Assembly: GCF_014650875.1 (NCBI RefSeq)
Contig: NZ_BMVU01000027.1
Span: forward strand, 53,999 to 117,998
From: Streptomyces minutiscleroticus
GTDB taxonomy: Bacteria > Actinomycetota > Actinomycetes > Streptomycetales > Streptomycetaceae
Direction of reading: 5' to 3'
Length of the DNA: 64,000 nucleotides
Part shown: positions 42,970 through 52,900 of the stretch, piece after piece
Layout of the letters: each line of letters starts with the position of its first letter
Numbering within the stretch: position 1 is the stretch's first letter
Position numbers and translations under genes: made by a program
The notes under the pieces: model-generated
Seen by the model: only the letters and a program-made list of their open reading frames with translations
Told to the model about the DNA's origin: nothing
Database searches by the model: none

Positions 42970-43935
42970 TCAGTGGGGGAAGACGCGCGGCGGGCGCTGC
43001 CGGGGCAGGGTGTCGCGGAACTCCGCGATGACGGAGGCGACCTGCCGGATCAGCTCCGTCCCCTCCAGCAGGCCGAGGTAGAGGTTGCGCCGGGCGAGTC
43101 CGGTGGCGTCCACGCAGAAGTAGAGGGCCATCAGCGGGTTGACGAACAGTTCGCCGCCCCTGGTGCGTTCGGTGAACCCGACGTCGCCGAAGTCGCCGCG
43201 GACGGCGGCGGCGACGGAGCCGTTCACGATGCTGGGACGGCTCGGTGTGCACTGCTGGGCGTGTGCCACCGCGTCGAGGTAGAGCGCCCCCTCACGGCTG
43301 TGGCGCGGCAGCGAGAACGCGCCGAGGAAGGCGCCGTCGCGCTCCAGCGCCGCCAGGTTCTCCAGGACGAGCGAGTGGTTGACACCGTGGTAGGCGTCCA
43401 CGCCGAAGCCGAGGCAGGCCACCAGGCGGTGCGGGACCTCGTCGAGCCCGGCGACGGCGGCGAGGCTCGCCATGTCCTCCTCCGGAGTGCCGAGGCCGTG
43501 CTCGTCGCCGCGCATGAGGATGTCGGTCCCGCCGTCCACCAGCACGACGGCGTCCACGCCGCCCAGGTGCTCCAGCAGGGAGCGGTAGGCGGCGCGCAGC
43601 GGCCGCACCCCCGTCTGCGGGAACGCGTACACGGTGCAGGGCAGGTCCCGCGAGGCGAGCCACCGGGCGAGGGTGCGCTCGGGGAAGTAGTCGCCGCGTG
43701 CCGCGGTGCCGGGGCGCACGGCCGCCACGTCCTCGGCCACCCACACGTCCGCGGCGAGGCCGTACAGGTGGGAGAAGGAGAGGTTGGCGAGGTGCACCTC
43801 CTTGCCGGCCGAGCGCAGGGCCAGGGCCAGCGGCAGGCCGGAGTAGACGTCGAAGCCGCCGCCCGCGCCGGCGACGAGGATCCGCCGCGCGTCGCGCAGG
43901 CGGGTGAACAGGGCGGGCTCGCTCAGGGAGAACAC
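42970..43935 (-). CDS. DUF1152 family protein
   Basis: A 321-residue protein from GTG 43935. RILVAGAGGGFDVYSGLPLA is a nucleotide-binding-like glycine loop, VVLVDGGTDILMRGDE and LACLGFGVDAYHGVNH are the conserved acidic blocks of the DUF1152 family. No function is established for the family. It lies ten bases downstream of a HAD phosphatase gene on the same strand, so the pair is an operon; a role in metabolite repair or salvage is a guess. Confidence 0.85.
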   Translation of the reverse strand: MFSLSEPALFTRLRDARRILVAGAGGGFDVYSGLPLALALRSAGKEVHLANLSFSHLYGLAADVWVAEDVAAVRPGTAARGDYFPERTLARWLASRDLPCTVYAFPQTGVRPLRAAYRSLLEHLGGVDAVVLVDGGTDILMRGDEHGLGTPEEDMASLAAVAGLDEVPHRLVACLGFGVDAYHGVNHSLVLENLAALERDGAFLGAFSLPRHSREGALYLDAVAHAQQCTPSRPSIVNGSVAAAVRGDFGDVGFTERTRGGELFVNPLMALYFCVDATGLARRNLYLGLLEGTELIRQVASVIAEFRDTLPRQRPPRVFPH

Positions 43936-43944
43936 CGCAGGACG

Positions 43945-44676
43945 CTAACAGGGCCCGCGCGCCCCGCCGTACACGTTTTCCCCGCCGTCCGCGCCGACCA
44001 TCCGCAGCAGCGGTACGAGGTCCAGCAGGCTGGCGACGGTGCGCGTCGCGCCCGCCGCCCGCAGCCGGGACTCGTCCGTCCGGCCGGTGGCGACGGCGAG
44101 GACCCGCACCTTGTTGGCGCGCCCGGCCGCGACGTCGGCGACGGTGTCCCCGACCAGTACGACGTCGTCGGACGGCCACAGGGGGGTCGCCAGGACGGCG
44201 CTGCTGCGCCGGACGGCGAGGTCCACCAGGGCGGAGCGCTCCTCGTGGTCGTCGCCGTACCCGCCGCAGGCGAACCGGATGGGGCCGGCCAGGCCGAACG
44301 CCTCCAGCTTCAGGCGCGCCACGGCCCGGGTGTTGCCGGTGACCACGCCCTGCACGACGTCGCGCCGCGCGGCGAGGGCCGCGAGGGCGGCGGCCGCGCC
44401 CGGCAGGACGTGCCCGTGCTCGCGCAGGTCCGCGGCGCGCAGCCGGTGACGCCGCGCCGAGCAGCGGGCGAACGCCTCGAACAGGGCGCGGTCGCCGGCG
44501 ACGCCGTTGAGGCGGCACGTCTCGCGGAAGATGACGGGCTCGGTCAGTCCGTCGACCCCGGACCTGCGCCGCATCGGGCGCCCGGTCACCGCCGCGAAGC
44601 AGTCGCCGAAGATCGCGCGGCCGACACCGCCCGTGCTGATCAAAGTGTGGTCGATGTCCCAGAGAACCAGTCGCAC
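43945..44676 (-). CDS. HAD-superfamily hydrolase, phosphoglycolate-phosphatase-like
   Basis: A 243-residue HAD enzyme from GTG 44676 with GGAGG upstream. Motif I is LWDIDHTLI (two Asp), motif II VVTGNT and motif IV VGDTVADV. The cap domain (GDCFAAVTGRPMRR, LTEPVIFRETCRL) is the alpha-helical type of Gph-like phosphatases. It removes phosphate from a small molecule; which one is unknown. First gene of the operon with the DUF1152 gene, divergent from the Xre regulator. Confidence 0.88.
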   Translation of the reverse strand: MRLVLWDIDHTLISTGGVGRAIFGDCFAAVTGRPMRRRSGVDGLTEPVIFRETCRLNGVAGDRALFEAFARCSARRHRLRAADLREHGHVLPGAAAALAALAARRDVVQGVVTGNTRAVARLKLEAFGLAGPIRFACGGYGDDHEERSALVDLAVRRSSAVLATPLWPSDDVVLVGDTVADVAAGRANKVRVLAVATGRTDESRLRAAGATRTVASLLDLVPLLRMVGADGGENVYGGARGPC

Positions 44677-44803
44677 TCGGGCACCTCCGAACAGCCGGCT
44701 GTGCGGTACCAGCGCTCACGCTGTCACACATTCGGGGCAACCGCCCCGCTCCGGCACCGCCCCTTCTACGCTGCCCCTCATGGTGAGCAAGGGGGCCGCT
44801 GCG

Positions 44804-46006
44804 ATGGATCTGCCCACGCTCGGCATCGGTGACAGGATCCGCCACCACCGGCGCCGGGCCAACCGCCGGCAGGCGGTGCTGGCCGGACTGTGCGGCATCA
44901 GCGAGGACTACCTGTCACAGATCGAACGGGGCGAACGCACCCCGTCCGGCGAGGTGCTCATCAGAATCGCCGCCGAGCTGGGCGTGCACGTCGCGGTCCT
45001 GCTCGGCGACCCGATGGTGCCCGCCGGGACCGCCGCGCCGCCCACGGCCGACGCCGACGTGGTCGGCGCGCTGCTGGGCACCGCGCCCCCGGCCGGGCCC
45101 CGCCCCGCGGCGCTGCTGCGGGCGCGGGTGGAGGAGGCGTGGCTGATCTGGCAGACGTCGCCGGAGCGCTTCACACGGATCGAGCCCCTGCTGCCGGACC
45201 TCGTCGGCGCCGTCGGGGCCGCCGTCCGCGCCCCGTGCGCCCCGGCCGACGCGGCGGAGCGCCGGGAGGCGCTGCGGGCGGCCGCCGACCTGTACGGGCT
45301 GCTGCGCTCGTACTGCCGCCGCACCGGCCGCGTCGACCTGTCCCTGCTCTGCGCCGACCGGGCCCTGCGCGCCGCCGAGGACGCCGACGACCCGCTGCGG
45401 ATCGCCGCCGCCCGGTGGAACCTCGGCCAGGTGCTGCTCGCCCGGCCCGGCCAGGAAGAGGCCGCGCGCGAGGTGGCCCTCCGCGCGGCCGAGAACCTCG
45501 ACAAGGAGTGCCGGGGCCGGTCCGCGGCGGCCCTGCGCGGCGCCCTGGAGCTGATCGCCGCGCTCGCCGAGGCCCGCACGCGCCGCGTCTGGGCCGCCCG
45601 CGAACGCCTGCACCGGCGCGTCCTGCCGCTGGCCGCGCGGACCGGCGAGCACAACACGCTGTGGACCGTGTTCGGTCCGACCAACGTCTCCCTGCACGCC
45701 GTCAGCATCGAGATGACGGACGGCGACGCCGCCGAGGGGCTCCGCACGGCCGACCGGATCGACCCCGGCCGGCTGCCGTCGCGGGAGCGGCGGTTCACCT
45801 TCGCTCTGGAGGTGGCGGCCTGCTACCACCTGCGCCGGGAGGACCCGGCCGTCCTGGCGCACCTGCTGGAGCTGGAGCAGCTCGCCCCGCAGGACCTGCT
45901 GCGCTCGCCCCTGGCCCGCGAGCTGCTGCTGTCCCTGCTGCGCCGCGCCCGCCCGCTCTGCCGCCGCCAGGCCACGGACCTGGCCGAGCGGCTCCGCATG
46001 GTCTGA
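44804..46006 (+). CDS. Xre-family regulator with TPR-like C-terminus
   Basis: A 400-residue protein if ATG 44804 is used (AAGGGGG upstream). ATG 44780 is in frame and lies 8 bp after a TACGCT -10-like box, which would make it leaderless. The HTH occupies about 5-65 (IRHHRRRANRRQAVLAGLCG, ISEDYLSQIERGERTPS). The remainder is helical TPR-like repeats (LLCADRALRAAEDADDPLRI, AARWNLGQVLLA). Such proteins are numerous in Streptomyces and often pair with a small partner gene; the gene at 46224 is on the same strand. Confidence 0.88.
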   Translation: MDLPTLGIGDRIRHHRRRANRRQAVLAGLCGISEDYLSQIERGERTPSGEVLIRIAAELGVHVAVLLGDPMVPAGTAAPPTADADVVGALLGTAPPAGPRPAALLRARVEEAWLIWQTSPERFTRIEPLLPDLVGAVGAAVRAPCAPADAAERREALRAAADLYGLLRSYCRRTGRVDLSLLCADRALRAAEDADDPLRIAAARWNLGQVLLARPGQEEAAREVALRAAENLDKECRGRSAAALRGALELIAALAEARTRRVWAARERLHRRVLPLAARTGEHNTLWTVFGPTNVSLHAVSIEMTDGDAAEGLRTADRIDPGRLPSRERRFTFALEVAACYHLRREDPAVLAHLLELEQLAPQDLLRSPLARELLLSLLRRARPLCRRQATDLAERLRMV

Positions 46007-46223
46007 CCCGCCCCCCTTCCCCCTTCCTCCCCCTCCTCTCTTCGCATCCCTTCCGGGCCCTCCCTCCGCACCGGCAGCACCGCCCGGCTCCCGCCGTTCC
46101 GCACGGCGCGCACACGCCGTGCGCACCCCCATGGTCCGCCCACCCGAGCTCTCAGCACGGGTGCGGCCGCCGCGCCGGCCGTAACGTGCCCGCACATGCC
46201 TACGTCCACCGCGGGATCCATCG

Positions 46224-46628
46224 ATGCATCTCCCTCACGTCCTCCAGGTCCCTCATGACGCGCACGCCACCGCCGGCGTCCGGGACACCTGGATCGCTCC
46301 GGCCGGCCGGAGCTGGGACGCCATCCGCACCGTCAGGTCGACCGGCCTGCGCGCCCTGGACCGGCTGCCCGGCCGCCCCGGCGCCGTGCTCGTGCACCCG
46401 CGCCACCTCTGGCTGTACTTCCTCGTACCGGCCGGTGCGGCCACCGCCTGGGACCTGCCGCACACCACCGCCCTGAGCCGCAACTCCCACCTGGTCCTGC
46501 CCCCGCCGGACCGCGAACTGCCGCCCGGCCCCTACTGGCTGCTCTCCCCCCGCCGTGTCCCCCTGTGCACCGAGACCGACGTCCTGCGCACCGCCCTGCG
46601 GTGCGTTCTCGACGGTGATCGCGTGTGA
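46224..46628 (+). CDS. Hypothetical protein downstream of the Xre regulator
   Basis: About 134 residues, start uncertain (ATG 46224 lacks a clear ribosome site). It contains GRSWDAIRTVRSTGLRALDR, AVLVHPRHLWLYFLVPAGAA, a Trp-Asp-Leu-Pro turn and GPYWLLSPRR. This alternation of strands is seen in small Streptomyces proteins near Xre regulators, some of which resemble a piece of bifunctional primase N-termini. No catalytic motif is visible. Soluble; function unknown. Confidence 0.65.
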   Translation: MHLPHVLQVPHDAHATAGVRDTWIAPAGRSWDAIRTVRSTGLRALDRLPGRPGAVLVHPRHLWLYFLVPAGAATAWDLPHTTALSRNSHLVLPPPDRELPPGPYWLLSPRRVPLCTETDVLRTALRCVLDGDRV

Positions 46629-46735
46629 CACGGTCCCGTGCGGCGGCTGTTCCGCGGGCCGGCCGTCCCGTGTGACGCAGGCACCCCCGAGTCGCGTGGT
46701 CCGGCGGAGTCGGCGCCGCCGGGCCACGCTCCCCG

Positions 46736-46771
46736 CGCCGGCCGCCTCCCCGGTCCGGGAGGCGGCCGGCG
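46736..46771 (+). terminator. Strong hairpin after the hypothetical gene
   Basis: 46736-46750 pairs perfectly over 15 bp with 46757-46771 around a six-base loop. Confidence 0.7.
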
Positions 46772-46857
46772 GGGCATCCGGTGCCCGTGCCGATGTGCCG
46801 CCGACCTGCGGGCAGCGTCTGACACGGATGTGCCGGGGCAGTGCGGAGGAGGACGGT

Positions 46858-47244
46858 GTGGCGACCATCCTGGCGGCGGACGACGACGCCGACGTCCGCC
46901 ACGTAGTGGCGTTCAGGCCGGCCCACGCCGGTCACACCGCCGTGGAGGCGGAGGACGGGCAGCGGACGTGGGAGACCGCCCGCACCCGGGACGACCTCGC
47001 GCTGGCGGTGCTCGACGTCCGGATGCCGGGCCTGACCGGGGTGGAGGTGCGCGGGCGGCTGCGGCGGGACCCCGCCACGGCCCGGCTGCCGGTGATCCTG
47101 CTGACCGCGCAGGGCGGCGAGGACGACGTGGAGGCCGGGTTCGGCGCGGGCGCGGACGACTACGTCGCCAAGCCGTTCAGCCCGCGCGAGGTGGGCAGCC
47201 GGATGCGGGCGGTCCTGGCCCGGACGGAGCGGCACGGCGTGTGA
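46858..47244 (+). CDS. Single-domain response regulator (CheY-like receiver)
   Basis: A 128-residue receiver from GTG 46858, with GGAGGAC just upstream. The acidic pocket is AADDDADVR, the phosphorylation Asp lies in LDVRMPG, the Thr in ILLTAQ and the Lys in VAKPFS. It has no output domain. The first helix contains an unusual Pro (VVAFRPAHAGH) that may disturb it. It converges with a GAF histidine kinase gene only 75 bp away, which could be its partner even though the two are on opposite strands. Confidence 0.87.
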   Translation: MATILAADDDADVRHVVAFRPAHAGHTAVEAEDGQRTWETARTRDDLALAVLDVRMPGLTGVEVRGRLRRDPATARLPVILLTAQGGEDDVEAGFGAGADDYVAKPFSPREVGSRMRAVLARTERHGV

Positions 47245-47319
47245 CGGAGGCGGCCCGCGACCGCGCCGAACCAGGCTCACGGCCGTCGCACGTGCCGCGC
47301 CCGCCGTCCGTGCTCCCGG

Positions 47320-48561
47320 TCAGTCCCCCCGCTCGCCGGTGTCCGTCGGCGGGCAGGGAAGATGGCAGGTGACGACCGTGCCGCCGCCGGGCGCGTCGTC
47401 GACGGAGAGCGTGCCGCGGTGGGCGACGGCGATGCGCACGCAGACGGCCAGGCCGATGCCGGAGCCGGACGTGGTGGTGTCCAGGCGGGTGAAGGGGCGC
47501 AGCGCCGCCTCGCGCTGCGCGGCGGGGATGCCGCGCCCGTTGTCCCGTACCCGGAGGTTCCAGCCGTCCGGGTCGCCGTCGCAGCTCACCTCGATACGCG
47601 GCGGACGGCCGGGGCGGCGGTACTTGACCGCGTTGTCCAGCAGGTTCTGCAGCAGCCTGCGCAGCTGCACCGGATCGCACGGGATCGTGGGCAGCCCCTC
47701 GAAGCGCACCTCGCCCCCGGCCGCGGCCAGGTCGCCGTGCAGGTCCTCCAGCACCGCGCGGACCAGCGCGCCCAGGTCGGTGTCGACCAGGTGCAGCCGG
47801 CCCGCGAGCCGGGCGAAGGCGAGGGCGGCCTCGATGGTCTCGTTCATGCGGACGGCGAACCGCTCGACACGCTCGGCCAGCGCACGGGCCCGCGGGTCCC
47901 CGGCGACCGGCGGGAGGTCGGCCAGCAGGCTCGCGTGGCCCAGAATGCCGGTCAGCGGGTTCTTCAGGTCGTGGCTGACCTGACCGGCGAACTGCTCCAG
48001 CGCCTTGTTGGACCGCTCCAGCTCGGTCCGCGCCTGGTCGGCCGCGTGCAGCGCGTGGTGCACGACGTGCCGGTGGCGGTGCAGGTCGAGCACGTCGACG
48101 ACCAGGGCGGCGAGGTCGTCCAGGGCCGCGCACTGCTCCGGGGTCAGCGACCGTACGCGCCGGTCGAACACGCACAGCGTGCCCAGCGTCTCGTTCTCGG
48201 CCGTACGCAGGGGCGAGGCGGCGTAGAACCTGACGCCCTTCGACGGCGAGGTCACCCACGGATTGGCGGCGAAGCGCGGATCGAGGCGGGTGTCCGGGAC
48301 CACGACCTGGCCGGGCGCGGCGATGCTGACGGCGCACATGGAGTCCGCGCGGGAGCACACCGTCTCCTCGATGCCGACGGCGGCGATCTGGTGCTGCTCG
48401 TCCCTGGAGACGATGTTGACGGCGGCCGCGGGGACCTCGCACATGTGGGCCGCCAGCCGGACGACGGCGTCGAGGTCGGGCGGGGCCGGCGCGTCGACGA
48501 TGCCGTAGCGGCGCAGCACCTCCGGCCGGCGCTCCTCCGCGTCGCCGTCGGCCGCGCTCAT
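47320..48561 (-). CDS. GAF-domain sensor histidine kinase
   Basis: A 413-residue soluble kinase from ATG 48561 (GAGAGGGG). The GAF domain covers about 25-160 (VNIVSRDEQHQIAAVG, RFYAASPLRT, LGTLCVFD). The H box is QVSHDLKNPLTGI with His197, the N box LQNLLDNAVKYRR, and the G boxes DNGRGI and GSGIGLAV. It has no membrane segment, so it senses an intracellular signal. The GAF type resembles phytochrome-like kinases that lack chromophore Cys in a standard position; the ligand is unknown. Confidence 0.9.
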   Translation of the reverse strand: MSAADGDAEERRPEVLRRYGIVDAPAPPDLDAVVRLAAHMCEVPAAAVNIVSRDEQHQIAAVGIEETVCSRADSMCAVSIAAPGQVVVPDTRLDPRFAANPWVTSPSKGVRFYAASPLRTAENETLGTLCVFDRRVRSLTPEQCAALDDLAALVVDVLDLHRHRHVVHHALHAADQARTELERSNKALEQFAGQVSHDLKNPLTGILGHASLLADLPPVAGDPRARALAERVERFAVRMNETIEAALAFARLAGRLHLVDTDLGALVRAVLEDLHGDLAAAGGEVRFEGLPTIPCDPVQLRRLLQNLLDNAVKYRRPGRPPRIEVSCDGDPDGWNLRVRDNGRGIPAAQREAALRPFTRLDTTTSGSGIGLAVCVRIAVAHRGTLSVDDAPGGGTVVTCHLPCPPTDTGERGD

Positions 48562-48723
48562 CGGACCCCTCTCCCGCCCGCCGGACGAAGTCGCGGACAT
48601 CCCTTCCGTCCTCTGCCCGCCCGCGCGGCGCACCCGGCCGCCGTTCACCCGGCCGGCGCACCGCCGCGGCGGCCGACGGGCGGCGGACGCCGCCGGACGG
48701 GTGGTTCGCGTCCGCCGCGCGAG

Positions 48724-49075
48724 TGCCCGGCGCGCGCCCTGGGACGCGTCGGCGACGAGGACGCCGCCCGCGCGCTGCTGGACCGCGTGGACCGGCCCCG
48801 CCGCGGCATCGCGGCGGGCCTCGTCGGCGACGCGCTGCTGCGCGTCGGCCCGCCCGCCGCGCCGTCGCTGATGGAGCGGGCGCGCACCGCCGAGGCGGCC
48901 GAGCAGGCCTGCGCCGTGGAACCCTCCGGCCTGCTGCGGGACCGCAGGGCCGTCCCCGCACCGCTGGAGGTGCTCGGCGACGCCGACCCCGTGGTCCGCG
49001 CCGCGGCCGCCGCCGCACCGGGCGCGCCGCCGCCTCACCGGCGAGGACGGCCTCGCCGTCAGCGCGCTGACCCCG
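48724..49075 (+). pseudogene. Remnant of a HEAT-repeat protein
   Basis: In one frame from 48724, ARALGRVGDEDAARALLDRV, AAGLVGDALLRVGPPAAPSL and VLGDADPVVRAAAAA are degenerate HEAT repeats. The end of the protein (RLTGEDGLAVS) continues in a different frame near 49035, so a frameshift has occurred. There is no start codon with a ribosome site, and the N-terminal part is missing. In actinomycetes such a gene normally precedes the glycosyltransferase whose remnant follows here. Confidence 0.55.
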
Positions 49076-49078
49076 CCG

Positions 49079-49599
49079 GTGTCGATCGTGGCGGCCGCCC
49101 ACGACGAGGAGCCCACCGTCGTCGAGAGCGTCCGCGCCATGCTGGCGCTGCGCCACCCGCGGCACGAGGTCGTGGTGGTCGACGACGGCTCGCGGGACGG
49201 CACGTTCCGGCGCCTCGCCGAGGTCTTCGACCTGCGGCCCGTGGAGCGGGTGCAGCCCGGTGGGATCAGGACAGGGAAGCCGGCCACGGCGGTGCACGCG
49301 AGCGCGGACTCCGTGCCGCTCGTCGTCGTGCGCAAGGAGAACTCCGGCCGGGCCGCCTTCCTCAACGTCGGCATCGACCTGGCCTCCATCCGCTGATCTG
49401 CGTGGTGGACGCCGTTTCCCTCCTCGACGAGGACGCCCTGCCGGCCATCGTCCGGCCGACGGTGGCCGACCCCCTGAAGGTCGTCGCGGTCGCCGCCGCC
49501 CTCCTGGAGACCCCCGGATACCGGCAGCTCAGCGCGGTGTGGCGGCTCCAGGGCTGGTGGGCGTCGCTGCGCGGGGGCGCCCCGTGCGGGGCGAGATGA
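49079..49599 (+). pseudogene. Frameshifted, truncated family 2 glycosyltransferase
   Basis: VSIVAAAHDEEPTVVESVRA followed by HEVVVVDDGSRDGT is the start of a GT2 domain. The frame stops at 49394, but the continuation HPLICVVDAVSLLDEDALP and VRPTVADPLKVVAV resumes one base out of phase at about 49385. The DxD metal motif has become D-A-V, the membrane segments and the rest of the catalytic domain are missing after about 49599. A clear decay product. Confidence 0.7.
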
Positions 49600-49993
49600 C
49601 CCGCAGCGGGTTCACCGCGGCCGCCGCGACGACGCCCCCGCCGGCGTCCGGCTCCCACGCGGCCGTCCCCGAGGCCGCCCCGCCGCCGAAGGCCCCCGGG
49701 CCGCTCGGACCGGCCGGGGCGGCACCGGAGCGACGGCAGGAGTGACACGGGCGCCGGCCCGGCGCGCCCCGACGGGCCGGCACACCGTTCCCGGGCGACG
49801 CGGGACGCCGCCGGCAGCGGCCGGCCGGCGCCGCGCGAGGCCACGCCGGCGCGGGGACACGGCGGCCGGTCCGCGCATCGCCGCCGGGGCGGCCGCCGCC
49901 GATCAGCCACCGCGCGCACCGTCCGGCGCGGCGGGGGAGCGGGAGGCGGGGGACGGGGGAGGAGCCGTCCCGCGACCCCACCGTGTGACACCG
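49600..49993. other. Intergenic region, no gene seen
   Basis: Very GC-rich DNA between the glycosyltransferase remnant and the stop of the LAL regulator. Some hydrophilic frames are open but none has a ribosome site or recognisable domain; it may be further decayed sequence. Confidence 0.45.
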
Positions 49994-52900
49994 TCACCGC
50001 ACGGCGGTGCGCTCCGTCCGCTGGACGATCCTGGTGAGCTCGACGCGGGAGCGGATGCCGAGCGCGGTGTAGACGTTGCGCAGGTGGTAGTCGACGGTGC
50101 GGGTGCTGACGGACAGGCGCAGGGCGACCTCGCGGTTGGTGGCCCCCTCGGCCACGTACTCCGCGATCCGCCGCTGCTGCGGCGTCAGCCGCTCCAGCGC
50201 GTCGTCCGGCCGCCTCGGCCCACCGCTCTGCGGACCCGCGGGAGCGGCACCGTTGGCCCGCAGCTCGGCGTGCGCCTGCTCCGCCCAGATCCGGGCACCG
50301 CACTGCTCGAACGCGGCCAGCGCCTCCCGCAGCTGCGCACCGGCCCGCCCCGGCTTGCGGTGCCGGCGCAGCCACTTGCCGTACAGCAGCTGGGTACGGG
50401 CCTGCTCGAAGTCCCCGCCGGCCTCCGCGTGCAGGACCAGCGCCCGCTCGTACAGCTCCTCGGCCTGCTCGGGCGGGGCCAGCAGGGCCCGGCAGCGGGC
50501 GAGCTGCGCCGGGGCCTGCGCGTCGGCGCCGAAGGCGGCCCACAGGGCGAACTCCCCGACGACCGCGCGGGCGTCGTCGGGCTGCCCGGCGAGGACCGCT
50601 GCCTCCACGTAGCAGGGCATCGCCAGCATCCGTACGGCGAAGTGCCCGCGCCGCGGGCCGGGGCGCAGCGGGCGGCCGAGCCGGGCGGCGGCCTCGGCGG
50701 GCCGTCCGCGCGCCAGGTCGGCACGGCCCGCCGCCCACTGGGCGAGCAGGGCGGCCTGGCCGAGGCCGTGGCTGCGGGCGGTCGCCAGGGCGGCGCCCGC
50801 GTGGTGGGCCACCACCGTGGTGTCGTCCACGATGGAGGCCGCGAGCGCCAGGACCGCGTGGTGGTGCGCGGCCACGTTGAGCTGCCCGTACCGGTGCGCG
50901 GTGCGCAGTCCCTCCTCCGCGTGGGCCCGCGCCCGCGCGTGCCGTCCGTCGCGCAGTTCGGCGTAGGCGAGCTGTTCCAGCGCCTTCGGTTCGAGCACGG
51001 CCGGGCCCCGCGCCCGGACCGCCGCCAGGGCGCGCGCGCCGATCCGGCAGGCGGCGGGGACGTCCCCGAGCAGCAGCGCCGCGGCGCCCGAGCGCAGCAG
51101 CCCCTCCGGCTCGTCCGCGGTCTCCGAGTGCCGCATCACCCGGCGCAGGTGCGGGGCCGCCGCCTCCAGGCGCGCCTCCAGCAGGGCGTGCATGCCGAGC
51201 CGGTAGTCCCGCAGGAGGACGTCCTCCCGCGACGCCGGTACGGGCGGGGCGACCGGCCGCGCGACGGCGGACACGGCGGCTCCCGCGGTGCCGGGGACCG
51301 CAGCGGCCGGCGGGGCGGCAGCCGCGGCCGGCGGGCGGCCCGGAGCGGTGGGGGCGGCGGGGGCGGTGCCGAGGTGATACGTGTCAATGGCCGGGTCCGC
51401 GCCGCCCTCGGCGCCGAGCGTGTGCAGGCAGGCCGCCAGGTCGCCCGCCGCCCAGGCCGCCTCCGCCGCCGCCAGCCCGGCGGCGGCCGCCAGGTTGGGG
51501 TCGTGGGCGGCCAGCAGGTTCCTGGCCAGGAGCAGGGACGCGCAGGCGTCGAGCACGGGCCCGTCGCGCGAGGTCATCAGCCCGTGCACGAACTCGGTCC
51601 GGCCGCGTACGGCGTCGGGCGCGGCGCCCGCGCGGGCCTCGGCGATCAGCCGGCGCGCCCGGTACGGCTCGCCCGCGTACAGGGCGTGCCGGGCCGCCTC
51701 CGTCAGGTGCGCGGCGCGGGCGCGGCGGTCGGTGGCCAGTTCGGCTGCGCGCGCGCAGGCGGCGGAGCGCTGCCGGTGCGTCGCCGGGACGAGCGGGTCG
51801 GCCGCCGCCGCGGCCAGCTCGTCCGCGACCCGGTCGGCGCGCCCGGCGAGCGACAGCGCCCGGTGCAGCAGCTCGGCGAGTCCGCCGCCGTCCTCCGCCA
51901 GGACGGCCGCCAGGGCGCGGTGCGCGGCCCGGCGCCGGTCGGGGTGCGCGGAGGCGTACAGCGCCTCGCGCAGCAGGGGGCCGGTGAACCTGAGCCGCGG
52001 GCCCGCCGTGACGAGCACGTCCGGCAGCCTCGCGGAACCGGCCGCGGCCGCCGGGCCGCCGAGGTGCCGGGCGGCCCGGAACACGAGGTCGGCGTCGACG
52101 CCGGCGTCCTCCTCCGCGGGGAGGTGCGCGGCGGCCGCGAGCAGGAGCAGGCCGGCGGCGGTGTCCGGTACGCGGGCCAGGGTCCGGTGGGTCACGGCCG
52201 TCAGCGTCCCGGCGTCGACGAGGGGGTGCGGCAGCGGGCGCCCGCCGGACAGCTCGGCGGCGGACAGCCGGCGCGCCAGGGCGTGCAGCAGGGCCGGGTT
52301 GCCCTCGGCCTCCCGCAGCAGTTCCGCGCGTACGGCCGGGTCGACGCGGCCGCCCGTCAGGTCGTCGAGGAGCGCGGCGCCCGCATGGTGGGACAGCGGA
52401 GCGAGGGCCAGGGCGGGCAGGGCGGCGAAGTCGGGGTCCGCGGCGCGGTGCGCGGGGAGCGCGACGAGCAGCCGTACCGGGTCGGCCGGGTGCAGGAGCC
52501 GTCCGGCCAGGCCGAGGGCGGCCCGCGAGGGCGCGTCCCACAGGTGCGCGTCGTCGACGCACACCAGCAGAGGGGCCTCAGCGGCCACCGACCGCAGCAG
52601 GGCGACCAGACGGTGCGGTGTCACACCGCCCGCCGCCCGCGGGCCGGGCCCGTCCTGTCCGGGCCCGTCCTGTCCGGGCCCGTCCGCCGCCGGTCCGGCG
52701 GGCGCGACCGCGGCGGACACCGCCGGCCGCAGCGCGGCCGCCGCACGGTGCAGGGCGCGTACACCGTCGTACGGGAGCCGGGCCTCCGTGAGCGCGGCGC
52801 GCAGGTGCAGGACGGGCCCGGCGGCGAAGGAGCGGGCGGCGTAATCCAGCAGGGCGCTGCGGCCGAGTCCGGGGTCCGAGGTCACCACCAGCGCCGCGCC

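Noticed and set aside
49600..49993. Short open frames continuing the glycosyltransferase remnant
   Set aside because: No motif, membrane segment or ribosome site; composition alone does not support coding.
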